A stretch of 64,000 nucleotides of DNA from DATKYQ01 sp035528415 (GTDB lineage: Bacteria; Myxococcota; B64-G9), in contig DATKYQ010000081.1 in NCBI GenBank assembly GCA_035528415.1, positions 1 through 64,000 on the forward strand, in the 5' to 3' direction. The position numbers and the translations under genes are program-made. Of this stretch, positions 34,273 to 43,422 are shown in pieces; position 1 is the stretch's first letter, and each line of letters opens with the position of its first letter. The notes under the pieces were generated by a model that had not been told where the DNA came from, ran no database searches, and worked only from the letters and a program-made list of their open reading frames with translations.

Positions 34273-35142
34273 ATGGGACATGTTTTGGCACTGGTGGCAC
34301 TTCTGGCATATCCGACGCCGCGCGCGCTCGAGATCAGCGTAACTCCGCCAAAACCCCGGCAGGGGCAGCTCGTTTTGATCGAGCTGGCCGGGGTACACCC
34401 TGGAGATCGCGTTGAGGGTACATTCGACGAACGCAGGCTGCGCTTTTTTGTCGATCAGACTGGCAGGATCCGGGCGCTTTCGTCGGTGCCACTTGGTCGC
34501 AAGCCTGGAAATGTTTCGTTGCTGATCCAGCTTACTCCTGGCAACGACGATCCCGTCATCCGCGGACAGGCGGTTGAAGTCATGGCGGGCGAGTTTGAAA
34601 AACAAGGACTCTCGGTCGACCCCCGCTTCGTCAAGGCACCGCTCGAAGCCAGAGGCCGGATAGGCCGGGAGCGCCGGGCCATGAAACGGTTGTGGAAGCC
34701 GGCGCCCACGCCGCGCAAGTGGCGCGGTTCGTTTGGCTTGCAGCCTGGGGACAAGATCTGTTCGACCTTCGGACTGCGGCGTGTTTTCAACGGCAAGCTG
34801 CGCAGCCGGCACTGGGGGCTGGACATAGACGGCAAGCTTGGCCGGCCGGTACGGGCCATCGGCGCGGGCAGGGTGGTCATGGTGGCCGACCGGTACTTTA
34901 GCGGAGGGACGCTGGTGATCGACCACGGTTTGAGACTCTTTTCGCTCTACTTTCACCTGTCGGCTTTCGAGGTCAAGAAGGGGCAACTGGTTGACAAGGG
35001 TCAACTGGTGGGCCGGGTGGGCAAGAGCGGCCGCGTGACCGGCCCGCATTTGCACCTGAGCACCAAGCTGGAAGGCGTCACTTTCGATCCCGCAAGTTTG
35101 CTGGATGCCGACCTTTCCGAAGGGGGAGGACGGCAGCCTTGA
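34273..35142 (+). CDS. M23 (LytM) family metallopeptidase
   Basis: A 289-residue exported protein with a short hydrophobic N terminus (GHVLALVALLAYP), a beta-rich N-terminal domain (about 20-110), and a C-terminal LytM domain. The zinc ligands look intact: HWGLDID near residue 179 supplies His and Asp and GPHLHL near 256 the H-x-H pair. Such enzymes cut peptidoglycan cross-bridges or, when paired with partners, activate amidases. ATG 34273 was taken because it gives the signal-like start, although its ribosome site is weak. Its TGA overlaps the TTG start of the metallophosphoesterase by four bases, so the two are probably translated together. Confidence 0.82.
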   Translation: MGHVLALVALLAYPTPRALEISVTPPKPRQGQLVLIELAGVHPGDRVEGTFDERRLRFFVDQTGRIRALSSVPLGRKPGNVSLLIQLTPGNDDPVIRGQAVEVMAGEFEKQGLSVDPRFVKAPLEARGRIGRERRAMKRLWKPAPTPRKWRGSFGLQPGDKICSTFGLRRVFNGKLRSRHWGLDIDGKLGRPVRAIGAGRVVMVADRYFSGGTLVIDHGLRLFSLYFHLSAFEVKKGQLVDKGQLVGRVGKSGRVTGPHLHLSTKLEGVTFDPASLLDADLSEGGGRQP

Positions 35143-37520
35143 GAACACAAGCGTTCATGCTGGTGTGCGCCCTGCTGGCCTGCGGCGCTCCGTGCCCGGC
35201 CGGCAGCCCGCGCCCGGCCGATCCCGGTTATACGGCCCGGTCGTTAGAGCCGCAGTCCACCCCGCCCCGCGCGCCGCTTTGTGCCATCGTGTCTCCCTCA
35301 TCCTCCGCCCCGGCCCTGGTGAACTGGGGTGAATCGTTCGAGGTTACGCTGCTGGGCCCGCCCTCGCAGCCTGGCCAGTGGCTAGTGGCCCTGGGCACGC
35401 GCGCCCGCAATCCCTACGGAGAGATGGTCGGCCCCCCGCTGGGTATGCGTTTCCCCCTGACCGTCACCGGCCTCCGGCGGGATCAGGGCGACAGGATCGT
35501 GCTGAGCGTGCTGGCGCCGGCGGCGGCTCCCCGCGACGTTTATCATCTCGAGGTTGCAGGCCCCTCCGGCTTGCGGGCGGTCAGGGTCTACGCGGTTCGC
35601 CTGCTTGGCAGGGCCGGGCCAGGGGACGAATTCAGCATCGTCGTCATCGGTGACAACCAGCTTCTTGATCCGACCACCAAGTTCTCGGGAGCCGATTTGA
35701 ACAACGGCTCCTACCCGCGCTGTTGCGATGACGCCGCCGAGGCGATGTTCGCCCAGCAGGTGGACGAGATCTCATTTTTCGACCCGGACTTCGTCATCAA
35801 CGTCGGCGATTTACTGTTCGGCATCGACTACCGTAAAGAGTATCGTTACACGCTCTCGCGCTGGTGGAAGGAGCCCATCGCCGCCTTCATGGTGCCCGGC
35901 AACCATGACGGCATGGCGCTATACGAGCTGGCCCTGAAGGACGGTTGGTGGGCCGAGGCGCTCAAGAGCGTGCGCTGTGCCAGGTTCATTATCGACGGGG
36001 ACGTTACGGCGGCCAAGGTCTTCGGGGTGCTTGCCTGTGTCTACGGGGACCTGAAGAAAATGTTGTTCGAGGACCTGGCCCAGGAAGGTCTCGACTACTG
36101 GCGCCGGCTCCTCGGACCGCTCGATTATTCGTTTGACGCCGGCCGCTTCCACTTCGTCGGAGTTAACTCATACTCCGGCTCACCCGAGCGGCGCCACGCC
36201 TTCGTGCTGGGGCTGCAGTTTCTGGGGTTGGATTTCGGCGCCGCCACCGTGGATAACTACGGCGGCCAACTCGACGACGGACAACTTGCCTGGCTGCGGC
36301 GCGACCTGGAGAGGGCATCTAAAGCCGGCAAGACGATCGTCCTTTTCTTGCACCACGATGCCCGGGGCGCACGCGGCGAGAGCTGGGGGCGGGGCTATCA
36401 CGCCAACCTGCCGTTTCCAACGGAGCCCCTGGGCCTCAGGAAATTCCAGGAGTGGAACTACGACAGCGATGAATGGGACTCCAATCCGAAAGACAAACGC
36501 AAAGGCGAGACCCAGACCGACAACTCGGCCGTTCGCTTGCTGCGGCTGATTGCGCGCTATGCCGACTATGTCTTTACTGGCCACATCCACGACGACGAGA
36601 CGACCGTGATTGAGCCCGGCCGCGAGATAGTGCCCGGCTCCGGAATCCGGGCCTCCAAGCGAATCCACTATGTGCGGGTGACGACGGGATCGGCAACACC
36701 CGACGATTCGGACGGCTACTGGGGCTATCGACTGCTGCGCGCCCGTGGCGACGCGCTCGAAGATCTGATCTATTACCCGACTTTCCGCTGGCAGTCATTG
36801 CCTTCCGGCAACCTGTGGGTGTCGGGAACGGGAGTGCCGGCCCAAGGCACCTCGGCCGGGAACTTGCTGGACCGGTTTGGAGGGGGCAAGCTGCTGTACG
36901 TGGTGCACTCGGGCCTGCCGCGCCGGGTACAAGGCATGTTACGAGCCTTCTTACCGGATGCTCCAGAGGGTTACCGTTTTCCGGCCACGGGCGGCAAGCT
37001 GCGGGTGGCCGACGTCGGTCGCGCGGCGGGCGGGCGCAACGTCTACTACCTGCGGGTCGAGCTGCCGGCGGTACGCTCGGGCGAGTTTCCGGTGCCGGCC
37101 GGTGAAGAAGAACGGCTGACGATCAACTGGGAGCGTGCAAACGGCAACCGGGCCCCGATGGTCTCGTTCGAGATTCCCGCCGGCGAAGCCCGGCCGGGCC
37201 GGGCGGTTGTTTTCGACGGGTCTGCATCGAGGGATCCCGACGGAACGGCTCTTATTCAGTACGTCTGGGACTTCGGCGACGGTCACGGCGCCCGCGGCGC
37301 GAAAGTCTCCCACACATACAGCGGTGCGGGAGACTACGATGTTGCGCTGACCGCCATAGACGACTGCGGCGCCTTTGCCCGTTACTCGACCCGCCTGACC
37401 GTCGCCCCCGCTCCCTCGTGTTCGCTCGGCTCGGGAGCCTGCGCGGCCACCTCGGCGTCTTTGGCCCTCTTGTGCCTGATCATGCTCGGCTGGTGGCTGT
37501 ACAGAAGGCGTGCATCATAA
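35139..37520 (+). CDS. exported metallophosphoesterase with PKD domain and C-terminal membrane tail
   Basis: A 793-residue exported protein. The signal is short, with cysteines (MLVCALLACGAPC). Residues ~170-500 are a calcineurin-like phosphoesterase: VVIGDNQ near 171, NVGDLLFG near 226, VPGNHDGM near 253, LFLHHDA near 403 and FTGHIHDD near 480. The first motif is D-x-Q where the family has D-x-H, so one metal ligand is altered. A PKD domain with YVWDFGDGHG follows near 705. The C terminus has CSLGSGAC, a hydrophobic helix and YRRR, a sorting-tail layout shared with the two proteases in this window. It starts at TTG 35139 inside the M23 stop. Substrate unknown; nucleotides or phosphoesters are plausible. 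Confidence 0.8.
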   Translation: MRTQAFMLVCALLACGAPCPAGSPRPADPGYTARSLEPQSTPPRAPLCAIVSPSSSAPALVNWGESFEVTLLGPPSQPGQWLVALGTRARNPYGEMVGPPLGMRFPLTVTGLRRDQGDRIVLSVLAPAAAPRDVYHLEVAGPSGLRAVRVYAVRLLGRAGPGDEFSIVVIGDNQLLDPTTKFSGADLNNGSYPRCCDDAAEAMFAQQVDEISFFDPDFVINVGDLLFGIDYRKEYRYTLSRWWKEPIAAFMVPGNHDGMALYELALKDGWWAEALKSVRCARFIIDGDVTAAKVFGVLACVYGDLKKMLFEDLAQEGLDYWRRLLGPLDYSFDAGRFHFVGVNSYSGSPERRHAFVLGLQFLGLDFGAATVDNYGGQLDDGQLAWLRRDLERASKAGKTIVLFLHHDARGARGESWGRGYHANLPFPTEPLGLRKFQEWNYDSDEWDSNPKDKRKGETQTDNSAVRLLRLIARYADYVFTGHIHDDETTVIEPGREIVPGSGIRASKRIHYVRVTTGSATPDDSDGYWGYRLLRARGDALEDLIYYPTFRWQSLPSGNLWVSGTGVPAQGTSAGNLLDRFGGGKLLYVVHSGLPRRVQGMLRAFLPDAPEGYRFPATGGKLRVADVGRAAGGRNVYYLRVELPAVRSGEFPVPAGEEERLTINWERANGNRAPMVSFEIPAGEARPGRAVVFDGSASRDPDGTALIQYVWDFGDGHGARGAKVSHTYSGAGDYDVALTAIDDCGAFARYSTRLTVAPAPSCSLGSGACAATSASLALLCLIMLGWWLYRRRAS

Positions 37521-37542
37521 GAGATTGCAACAGGTGCGGATG

Positions 37543-38463
37543 TTATTGCTTGAGCGGGCGGAACTGCGGCTTGCCGCCGAAGATGCGGCCGAAGATGCTG
37601 TAGCGGAAGTACCCGTCCTTGCCCTTGGCGCGGTTGAGCCCGTTGTCGAGAAAGCTCCTGAGTTCTTCGGGGATCTGCTTGCGGATCTCGGCCAGCTTCT
37701 CGTCGGAGGGTTTGAAACGCAGGCGGCAGTGGGCCGAGATGTTCTCGGGCTTCTGTTGCAGCAGGAGGTACCCGTCGAGATTCGCCTCGATATCGTCCGA
37801 GCTTACCTTGAAGGCCTTGATGTTCGCCTTGCCCTTCTTGATCTCCAGGTTGGCCTCGGTCTTTCCCAGCCCGATCCAGGGCACAGCGACTCCATATGCT
37901 TTTCCCTGCCCGATCTTGCCCTGCACGATGTCCAGGCCGATACTTCCGTGAGAAGCCTTGATGTCCTTGGGATCCACGTCCAACTTCACGTTGCCGGAAA
38001 GCTTGCCGGAAAGCTCCTGGCCGATGACGTCTTTCCAGAAGTTCAGCTTGCCCAGATCGAGCCCGGCGACCTTGGCTCGCAGGCTCCATTTGTCACCATC
38101 CAGGGTGAAGCCGCCGTCGATCCTGCCCTTGAGCAATTCCGAGGAAAAAGAAACATCTTTCGTTCCGGTGATCAAACGCAGCAACGAAATCCTGGCCGAC
38201 AACTCGGATAAACTTATTGCCAGCGGCAAGCTTCCCTCCTTGCCCTCCTTGACCAGGCGGATCTCGGTGGCTTCGAAACCGTTGGGAAACAGGGTGCTCA
38301 TTTCGCCGATGGTCATCTTCATGCCCAGTGTTCGTTCCGCCTGGCGAGTGATCATGTCGCCGACGATGTGCACCGGAAAGCCGTGCACCAGGAAGAAAAG
38401 CAGGCAGCCGATGAAGAATAACGGATAACAAACAATCTTCAGGATCTTTTTTCGCATGATCAC
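37543..38463 (-). CDS. gspN: type II secretion system protein GspN
   Basis: A 306-residue inner-membrane-anchored periplasmic protein of the GspN family, ending the secretion operon. One N-terminal transmembrane helix (YPLFFIGCLLFFLVHGFP) is followed by an AsmA/TamB-like beta domain with the family's repeated GxLxGxV and L-D-L-G patterns. GspN occurs in only some type II systems and its role in the inner-membrane platform is poorly defined. The first start is GTG 38463, overlapping the gspM stop (GTGA); ATG 38457 is an alternative. It converges on the metallophosphoesterase gene with a 22-base gap and no visible terminator. Confidence 0.8.
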   Translation of the reverse strand: MIMRKKILKIVCYPLFFIGCLLFFLVHGFPVHIVGDMITRQAERTLGMKMTIGEMSTLFPNGFEATEIRLVKEGKEGSLPLAISLSELSARISLLRLITGTKDVSFSSELLKGRIDGGFTLDGDKWSLRAKVAGLDLGKLNFWKDVIGQELSGKLSGNVKLDVDPKDIKASHGSIGLDIVQGKIGQGKAYGVAVPWIGLGKTEANLEIKKGKANIKAFKVSSDDIEANLDGYLLLQQKPENISAHCRLRFKPSDEKLAEIRKQIPEELRSFLDNGLNRAKGKDGYFRYSIFGRIFGGKPQFRPLKQ

Positions 38464-39080
38464 GAACCCGTTTTCTTGGTTGCGGCCTTGGCCGGTGTTC
38501 CCTCTTTTTCTACTTCCTTGAGCTGGAACTTGGATACGATGAAAGTCACGTCGAGCCGACTGGGATCCCTGAAGTTGTTCTTGATGTTCAGTGTGCGCAC
38601 CGCAATGCTCTCGGCCTTGCGCTCGAGCTGGACCAGGAAGTCGACCAGGCGGTCGATGGTGATGCGCGGAATCTTGACCTCGACCCGTTTCTCATCGACC
38701 TTCGTCTCGGCACTGGCGCCCGAGGAGCGCGGGTTCATCTGCATTTCGTTGGTGTCGATCCCCAACTGCTGGGCCATGTTCTCCAGCGTGCCCATCAACT
38801 GGATGTTCATGGCCTTGCGAATTCGTCTCTCGGACTCCTTGCGGGCCAGCTTGGCTTGCTCGAACTGTGTGCGCATGTCGATCATTTTAGTCAGCTTGCC
38901 GGTCTTGTCCTCGATGCGCCGCTCGAGCCCTCGCAGGCTCGATGAGACCAACACCGAGACCATCACTCCGACGAACAGGACGAAGCAGACGGCCAAGCCG
39001 CCCACCATGAACTTCTCCCGGCGCGAAAGCCGCTCGAACGCAGCCAGCATTTCTTCGTATCTCTTGCCGAGTACGGCCAT
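38460..39080 (-). CDS. gspM: type II secretion system protein GspM
   Basis: A 206-residue bitopic inner-membrane protein of the assembly platform, partner of GspL. A short cytoplasmic N terminus (RYEEMLAAFERLSRREKFM) leads into one membrane helix (VGGLAVCFVLFVGVMVSVLV), then a coiled coil (about 55-100) and a small ferredoxin-like periplasmic domain. ATG 39080 was chosen since CGAGG precedes it and the helix then sits where GspM proteins have it. Position between gspL and gspN supports the call. Confidence 0.82.
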   Translation of the reverse strand: MAVLGKRYEEMLAAFERLSRREKFMVGGLAVCFVLFVGVMVSVLVSSSLRGLERRIEDKTGKLTKMIDMRTQFEQAKLARKESERRIRKAMNIQLMGTLENMAQQLGIDTNEMQMNPRSSGASAETKVDEKRVEVKIPRITIDRLVDFLVQLERKAESIAVRTLNIKNNFRDPSRLDVTFIVSKFQLKEVEKEGTPAKAATKKTGS

Positions 39081-39097
39081 GACAACCTCGTAGAAGG

Positions 39098-40675
39098 TCA
39101 GCACCCAAAGGCGATGGTGAAACGGAATTCGACCTCCGATCCGTCCACCGTTTTCTGGGTCTTTCCCGTTTGAATTTTCTTGAAGCAGTTGTATTTTTCG
39201 AGAGCGGTTCTGATTATTTCAACGGCTTCGAAGCTGTCGGCGAAGGCGGTCAGTTGGATGCGCTTGGGGCTGATGCTCATGTCCTTCATGCGCAGCTTCG
39301 TCTTTTCCGGGATGCGCTTGTGTATTTCGCGCAGAACGTCCACGGCGCTCACTTGCGGGAGAGGATTTGTCTCGGGCGATATCTTTTCCTCCATGATCGA
39401 CATGGCGACTTCGAGATCGTCGTAGGGCTTGCCCAGGATGGCCTGGGTAACCTCCTTCATGCGCGAATTCAGCGCCCTTTCCGTAGATGACAGGCTCAGG
39501 TAGCGTGTCGTTGCCAGGCCGATAGCGAGGAAGATGGTGATTAATGTGGCCGCCACCAGGTGCACGACCTTTCCGCGCATGACCGCGAAATCACCCTTGA
39601 AGGCAAAGGGTCCCTTGCGCAGATTTAGAAACCCGCGCCGGCCCCCCTGGTGGGCCTGCAGCGCCAGGCCCAGGGCCTTGACCCATCCGCTTGCACTGCC
39701 ACTCTCATCCTGGAGGTGCTCCATGCCGGGCAGTTCGAAATGCTCGGCCCGGATTACTTCCACCTGGAGGCCCAGTTCCTCGGACAGGTAGCCGTCGAGA
39801 TTCCTGATGGTTGCGCCGCCGCCGCAGAGCCAGATCCGGGAGACCCGACGCCGGGTCAGTGCCTGGTGGGCGGACATGGTCTGGTGCAACTCGCGGATTA
39901 AGGTGGCCGTGGCGCGGCGCACGGCATCCGAGATCAGCACCTGCTCGGGAGTCGCGGCGGTTGTGCCCGCTCCCTCGACGAAGGCGCCCTTCCGTTTGCC
40001 GTCCTCGGCTCTGGCGTGCTCGACCTTGAAAGCCTCGGCGAGTTGGGAAGTAACCTCGTGACCGCCGCCGGACAGCGTCCGGGCGAATTCCACGCCGCTT
40101 TGGCCCATGATGCACAGGGACGACAGACGCTGGCCGATATCGAGCACTGCCACCGAAGTATCGGGATCGTCGCTGCCGGGAAGCATGTCGAAAAGGCTGC
40201 TGTATGACAGGCTCTCGGGGCCGATCAGGCGAGGGTCGATGCCTGCTTGTCCGAGGGTGTCCAACCAGCCCGAAAGCAACTCGGTTTGGCACACCGCCAC
40301 CAGCAGGCGCGATCCACCTTCTGGTGCGACGCCGGCAACCAGGTACTCGAAGACGACTTTGTCCAAAGGAAAGGGAATCAGGCTTTCCAACTCGAACCCG
40401 ATGGTTTGGGCAATCCGCTTGCGGTCGGAAAACGGCAGGGTAAGAGGGCGGATGGACACCTCGTTGCCGGGCAGGGCGGTTGCCAGCAGTTCTCCGTGGC
40501 CGCCGCTGTCGAGCCGGGAAAGCGCTTCGGCCAGGCGGGCTTGCCGTGGTCTGTCGTCCTGGGGCACGGGGACCACGCTGAAGTCGACTACCTCGACCGT
40601 GCGAAAGCTGCTGCGCAAACGCACTCTCTTTATCGATTCGTGTCCCAGATCCAGCCCGACCGTCATCTGCGCCAT
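39098..40675 (-). CDS. gspL: type II secretion system protein GspL
   Basis: A 525-residue protein linking the GspE ATPase to the periplasm. The N-terminal ~350 residues form a PilM/FtsA-like actin-fold domain (VGLDLGHESIKRVRL, then AVLDIGQRLSSLCI and RIWLCGGGATIRNLDGYL), which recruits GspE. A membrane helix lies near residue 370 (VAATLITIFLAIGLAT), followed by a periplasmic ferredoxin-like domain. The length is above the ~400 of enterobacterial GspL, as in other deltaproteobacterial-type systems where the actin fold is more complete. It begins 13 bases after gspK. Confidence 0.86.
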   Translation of the reverse strand: MAQMTVGLDLGHESIKRVRLRSSFRTVEVVDFSVVPVPQDDRPRQARLAEALSRLDSGGHGELLATALPGNEVSIRPLTLPFSDRKRIAQTIGFELESLIPFPLDKVVFEYLVAGVAPEGGSRLLVAVCQTELLSGWLDTLGQAGIDPRLIGPESLSYSSLFDMLPGSDDPDTSVAVLDIGQRLSSLCIMGQSGVEFARTLSGGGHEVTSQLAEAFKVEHARAEDGKRKGAFVEGAGTTAATPEQVLISDAVRRATATLIRELHQTMSAHQALTRRRVSRIWLCGGGATIRNLDGYLSEELGLQVEVIRAEHFELPGMEHLQDESGSASGWVKALGLALQAHQGGRRGFLNLRKGPFAFKGDFAVMRGKVVHLVAATLITIFLAIGLATTRYLSLSSTERALNSRMKEVTQAILGKPYDDLEVAMSIMEEKISPETNPLPQVSAVDVLREIHKRIPEKTKLRMKDMSISPKRIQLTAFADSFEAVEIIRTALEKYNCFKKIQTGKTQKTVDGSEVEFRFTIAFGC

Positions 40676-40688
40676 GGCATTCTCCCGA

Positions 40689-41906
40689 TCACATCTCTCG
40701 CCAGTAAAGAATCTCTTGTCCCGAGGCCGTGTTCTTGAGCACCGTGCGGATCGTTACCGCCACCTCGCCTACTTGCCCGACCGCCTTGACCGAGAAGGTG
40801 TCGCTGAAAGGCGCTAAGTTCTTCAAGAAATAGGGGCTGAAGGTCGGCCCCATGCTGTTGAAGAAGCCCTGGATGGCCTCCTTGTTGGGAACCATGAAAG
40901 TGGTCATCTGCATCAAGTTGCGAAACTCGAAAAACAGAGACAAAACCTCCAGGAGTTGCGGCAGACCTTGCTCTGTGCACAACGCCAGATTCTCGGGCTG
41001 CATGCAGAGCAACGAAAGCATCATCAGTGGATCGTTGACCGAGGTCAGGTTCAAAAGCAGAGCCGGGTCGGTAAAGACCGTGAACTTGTCCCGGAACTCG
41101 TCCATGAAATCGTCGCCGATACCCCTTATCATGTACAGTTCGTCGACGCTGAAGAATGGGTCGTTCTTGTTCTCGTACGGATTTACCAGCATGTCATAGA
41201 GCGAGTCTTCGTCGGAGGTGCCGGGCACGAACAGGACGGCTTGCGAGAAGGGATCGACCACCAGCGCGTCGAGGTTGAAAGTGTCGATTGTCGTGTTGGC
41301 GTCGATCCAGTCGTGCATGGCTATGGCAATCTTGTCGGGAGTGTTCAACTGGCCGTCGGCGTCTTGCTCCTCGAACATCACCTTGTAGCGGGGGTTGCCG
41401 ATCAGCGCCAGGATCTGGGCCGTGATCGGGGCCGCGATGGAAGTAATGCTCTCGAGGGCGTTGATGTTGATCTTGCTGTACTCGTCGGTTATCTCCCCGA
41501 AGAAACTTCCGTCGAAATCTCCGAAGCCCCGCTTATCGCCCAGGTTGAGCCCCTCCAGCCCGAAGGCCGAGCCCAGTTCTCCGGAAGTCAAGGCCTTGGC
41601 CAGGTCGCTCTCGATTGGGATGATCTGGTAAAGCTTGAGGACGCCGCCGGTGAAACGATCGACCTGTCCCTGGAAATGCAGCACCAGGCGGGAAAGGTTC
41701 ACCGCCGAGCGGGCCAGGTAGTGCGCCTTGACCCGGTCCCTGACGTTGGCGGCGATCTGGACGTCGATCCTGGTTTGGTAGGCGAAGTCGACCACGATGG
41801 CCGCTAAAATCGCCACTGTGACCAGTACCATCAGCAGGGCCATCCCGCGATTGTTTCCGGCGAGCCTTTTCGCAGGCGCACTTCTTTTTGGGCTGTTGGT
41901 CTTCAT
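40689..41906 (-). CDS. gspK: type II secretion minor pseudopilin GspK
   Basis: A 405-residue minor pseudopilin expected at the pseudopilus tip. The prepilin cleavage site is G-MALLMVLVTVAILAAIV near residue 20; as is normal for GspK, the Glu at position +5 is missing. The mature part includes the GspK helical insert (FGLEGLNLGDKRGFGDFDGSFFGEI and the DWIDANTTID calcium-loop-like segment). Its start overlaps the gspJ stop by four bases. The length is longer than the ~330 residues of E. coli GspK. Confidence 0.87.
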   Translation of the reverse strand: MKTNSPKRSAPAKRLAGNNRGMALLMVLVTVAILAAIVVDFAYQTRIDVQIAANVRDRVKAHYLARSAVNLSRLVLHFQGQVDRFTGGVLKLYQIIPIESDLAKALTSGELGSAFGLEGLNLGDKRGFGDFDGSFFGEITDEYSKININALESITSIAAPITAQILALIGNPRYKVMFEEQDADGQLNTPDKIAIAMHDWIDANTTIDTFNLDALVVDPFSQAVLFVPGTSDEDSLYDMLVNPYENKNDPFFSVDELYMIRGIGDDFMDEFRDKFTVFTDPALLLNLTSVNDPLMMLSLLCMQPENLALCTEQGLPQLLEVLSLFFEFRNLMQMTTFMVPNKEAIQGFFNSMGPTFSPYFLKNLAPFSDTFSVKAVGQVGEVAVTIRTVLKNTASGQEILYWREM

Positions 41907-42613
41907 TGCGACCGCTTGATGAAATTGGCCAAAGGTTTCAGGGTAAAGATGCGGGTGATGACGGAAAAGGGCGTCTCCTTATCGTACTCGTCGACAACGG
42001 TCAGGGTAATGCGCACCATACGCGGCAAGCGGTTCAGCCGTTCGATCTGCGAGCAGTCCCACTCGTCGACCCAGTCATCTTTTATCTCGTCCCACAACTC
42101 GATGCGCATCTCCTGGATATCGGGGCAGAGCACCTGAGCCGTTCCGCCCTCCTCCGGCTCGCCGTCGATACGCGCCTTCTCGCGGCGCATCAGGTTTATC
42201 TTCGACGAGTCGTCCGGGTCGCTGGCGCCGAAATAAGTGATCACGTTCTGATCTGATTCGTGGGCGTCGCGGAACAGGCGCAGGTGCGAGAAGGAGGTGA
42301 ACACCATGTGATCCGCCTTGCCTTCCTGCTCTACCTTGAAAAGCGTGCGCTGGCGGTGCTCGCCCGTGGGAGTGTCCAACTCGCGACAGTCGTAGACGAA
42401 AGCCGATGAGATTTCACGCGACATGCGCTCCAGCGCCACCCTGACCGTATGATAGCGTTCTTGCGCCTGCATGACGAACTCGCGCGAGTCGAAGGCGCGC
42501 GCAAAACTCCCGTAGACCAGCATCATTATCATGCCGGTGATCGTCAGCGCGATCAGCAGTTCGATTAAAGTGAAGCCGCATTTTTTACTCCGGTGTGTCA
42601 CGCTCGACCTCAC
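41903..42613 (-). CDS. gspJ: type II secretion minor pseudopilin GspJ
   Basis: A 236-residue minor pseudopilin. The class III signal reads KKCG-FTLIELLIALTITGM, with Gly at -1, Phe at +1 and Glu at +5, needing a prepilin peptidase not encoded in this window. The rest fits the GspJ beta domain (RVALERMSREISSAF, then DEIKDDWVDEWDCSQ). It overlaps gspI and gspK by four bases on each side, so the pseudopilins are translationally coupled. Confidence 0.87.
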   Translation of the reverse strand: MRSSVTHRSKKCGFTLIELLIALTITGMIMMLVYGSFARAFDSREFVMQAQERYHTVRVALERMSREISSAFVYDCRELDTPTGEHRQRTLFKVEQEGKADHMVFTSFSHLRLFRDAHESDQNVITYFGASDPDDSSKINLMRREKARIDGEPEEGGTAQVLCPDIQEMRIELWDEIKDDWVDEWDCSQIERLNRLPRMVRITLTVVDEYDKETPFSVITRIFTLKPLANFIKRSQ

Positions 42614-43422
42614 TTGTTGCCTCCCAGCGAAAAACGTCCCGGTATTCCCTTGTTGACGGACGTCTTCGCGCCGGGCGGCGGGTTGGTCGCGCCAGGCAGG
42701 CCCGAGCCCGCGGCCATGCCGGGCTGGGTTCCGGGCGTCATGCCGGGCTGCGCCCCCTCCCCCGACGGGGCCTGGGGCACCCTGACCAGGTGGGTGGACA
42801 GCACCAACTGGTGGCCGGGGCCGCCGTCGCCCCAGGAAACCGTTAACTTCTCGAGACGGATGGACTCCTCGAGCATGGTGGCCAAGGCGTCAACCTGTCC
42901 CCGCAACATCTCCGGGTTCAGCATGGATGCCAGGCCGCCCATTCCGCCCCCGCCCGCCGAGCCCTTGCCGAGCAGTCCCTGCTGCTCGAACATGTCCTTG
43001 AACTGGCCGAACTCGTCTGAACCCTTGAGCTTGTCGAGGGGCGAGGCGGATTTGCCCTCCTTGTCCTCGCCGCCCTGACCGAACGATGACAGCATGTGGT
43101 CGAAGGCCGCATCGAGCGGCAGCTCCACCTTGAGAACTTCCAGCTTGAAGTGGAAATGCGGATACCCCTGGTCGTCGAAGTCGCCCTCCTGGGTGTCATC
43201 CATGTCCGGGAAGCCTTCCTTGGTGAGTTTCTCCTCGGCCTCTTCCATCATGGCCTGGGCCAGGAAGGTGGCCACGGTGAGTTGCTTGCCGTAAGTGCTG
43301 AGATTAATGGCGCCGCTCTGCACCTGAAGCAGGGCCACGTAGGACGTAGCCAGGATACCCAGGGCGACCATAACCTCGAGCAGCGTCGTGCCCCCACGGG
43401 CGGCTGTCAACCGGCTGATCAT
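42610..43422 (-). CDS. gspI: type II secretion minor pseudopilin GspI, unusually long
   Basis: A 270-residue minor pseudopilin with the class III signal ARGG-TTLLEVMVALGILATSY. The first ~110 residues match GspI; the family is normally about 125 residues long. Here the chain continues with a Gly/Ser-rich insert (GLLGKGSAGGGGMGGLASM), a further folded segment (LTVSWGDGG) and a Pro/Gly-rich end (TPGTQPGMAAGSGLPG). ATG 43422 overlaps the gspH stop (ATGA). The extra region must be accommodated in the tip complex and may interact with substrates; that is inference. Confidence 0.83.
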   Translation of the reverse strand: MISRLTAARGGTTLLEVMVALGILATSYVALLQVQSGAINLSTYGKQLTVATFLAQAMMEEAEEKLTKEGFPDMDDTQEGDFDDQGYPHFHFKLEVLKVELPLDAAFDHMLSSFGQGGEDKEGKSASPLDKLKGSDEFGQFKDMFEQQGLLGKGSAGGGGMGGLASMLNPEMLRGQVDALATMLEESIRLEKLTVSWGDGGPGHQLVLSTHLVRVPQAPSGEGAQPGMTPGTQPGMAAGSGLPGATNPPPGAKTSVNKGIPGRFSLGGNK

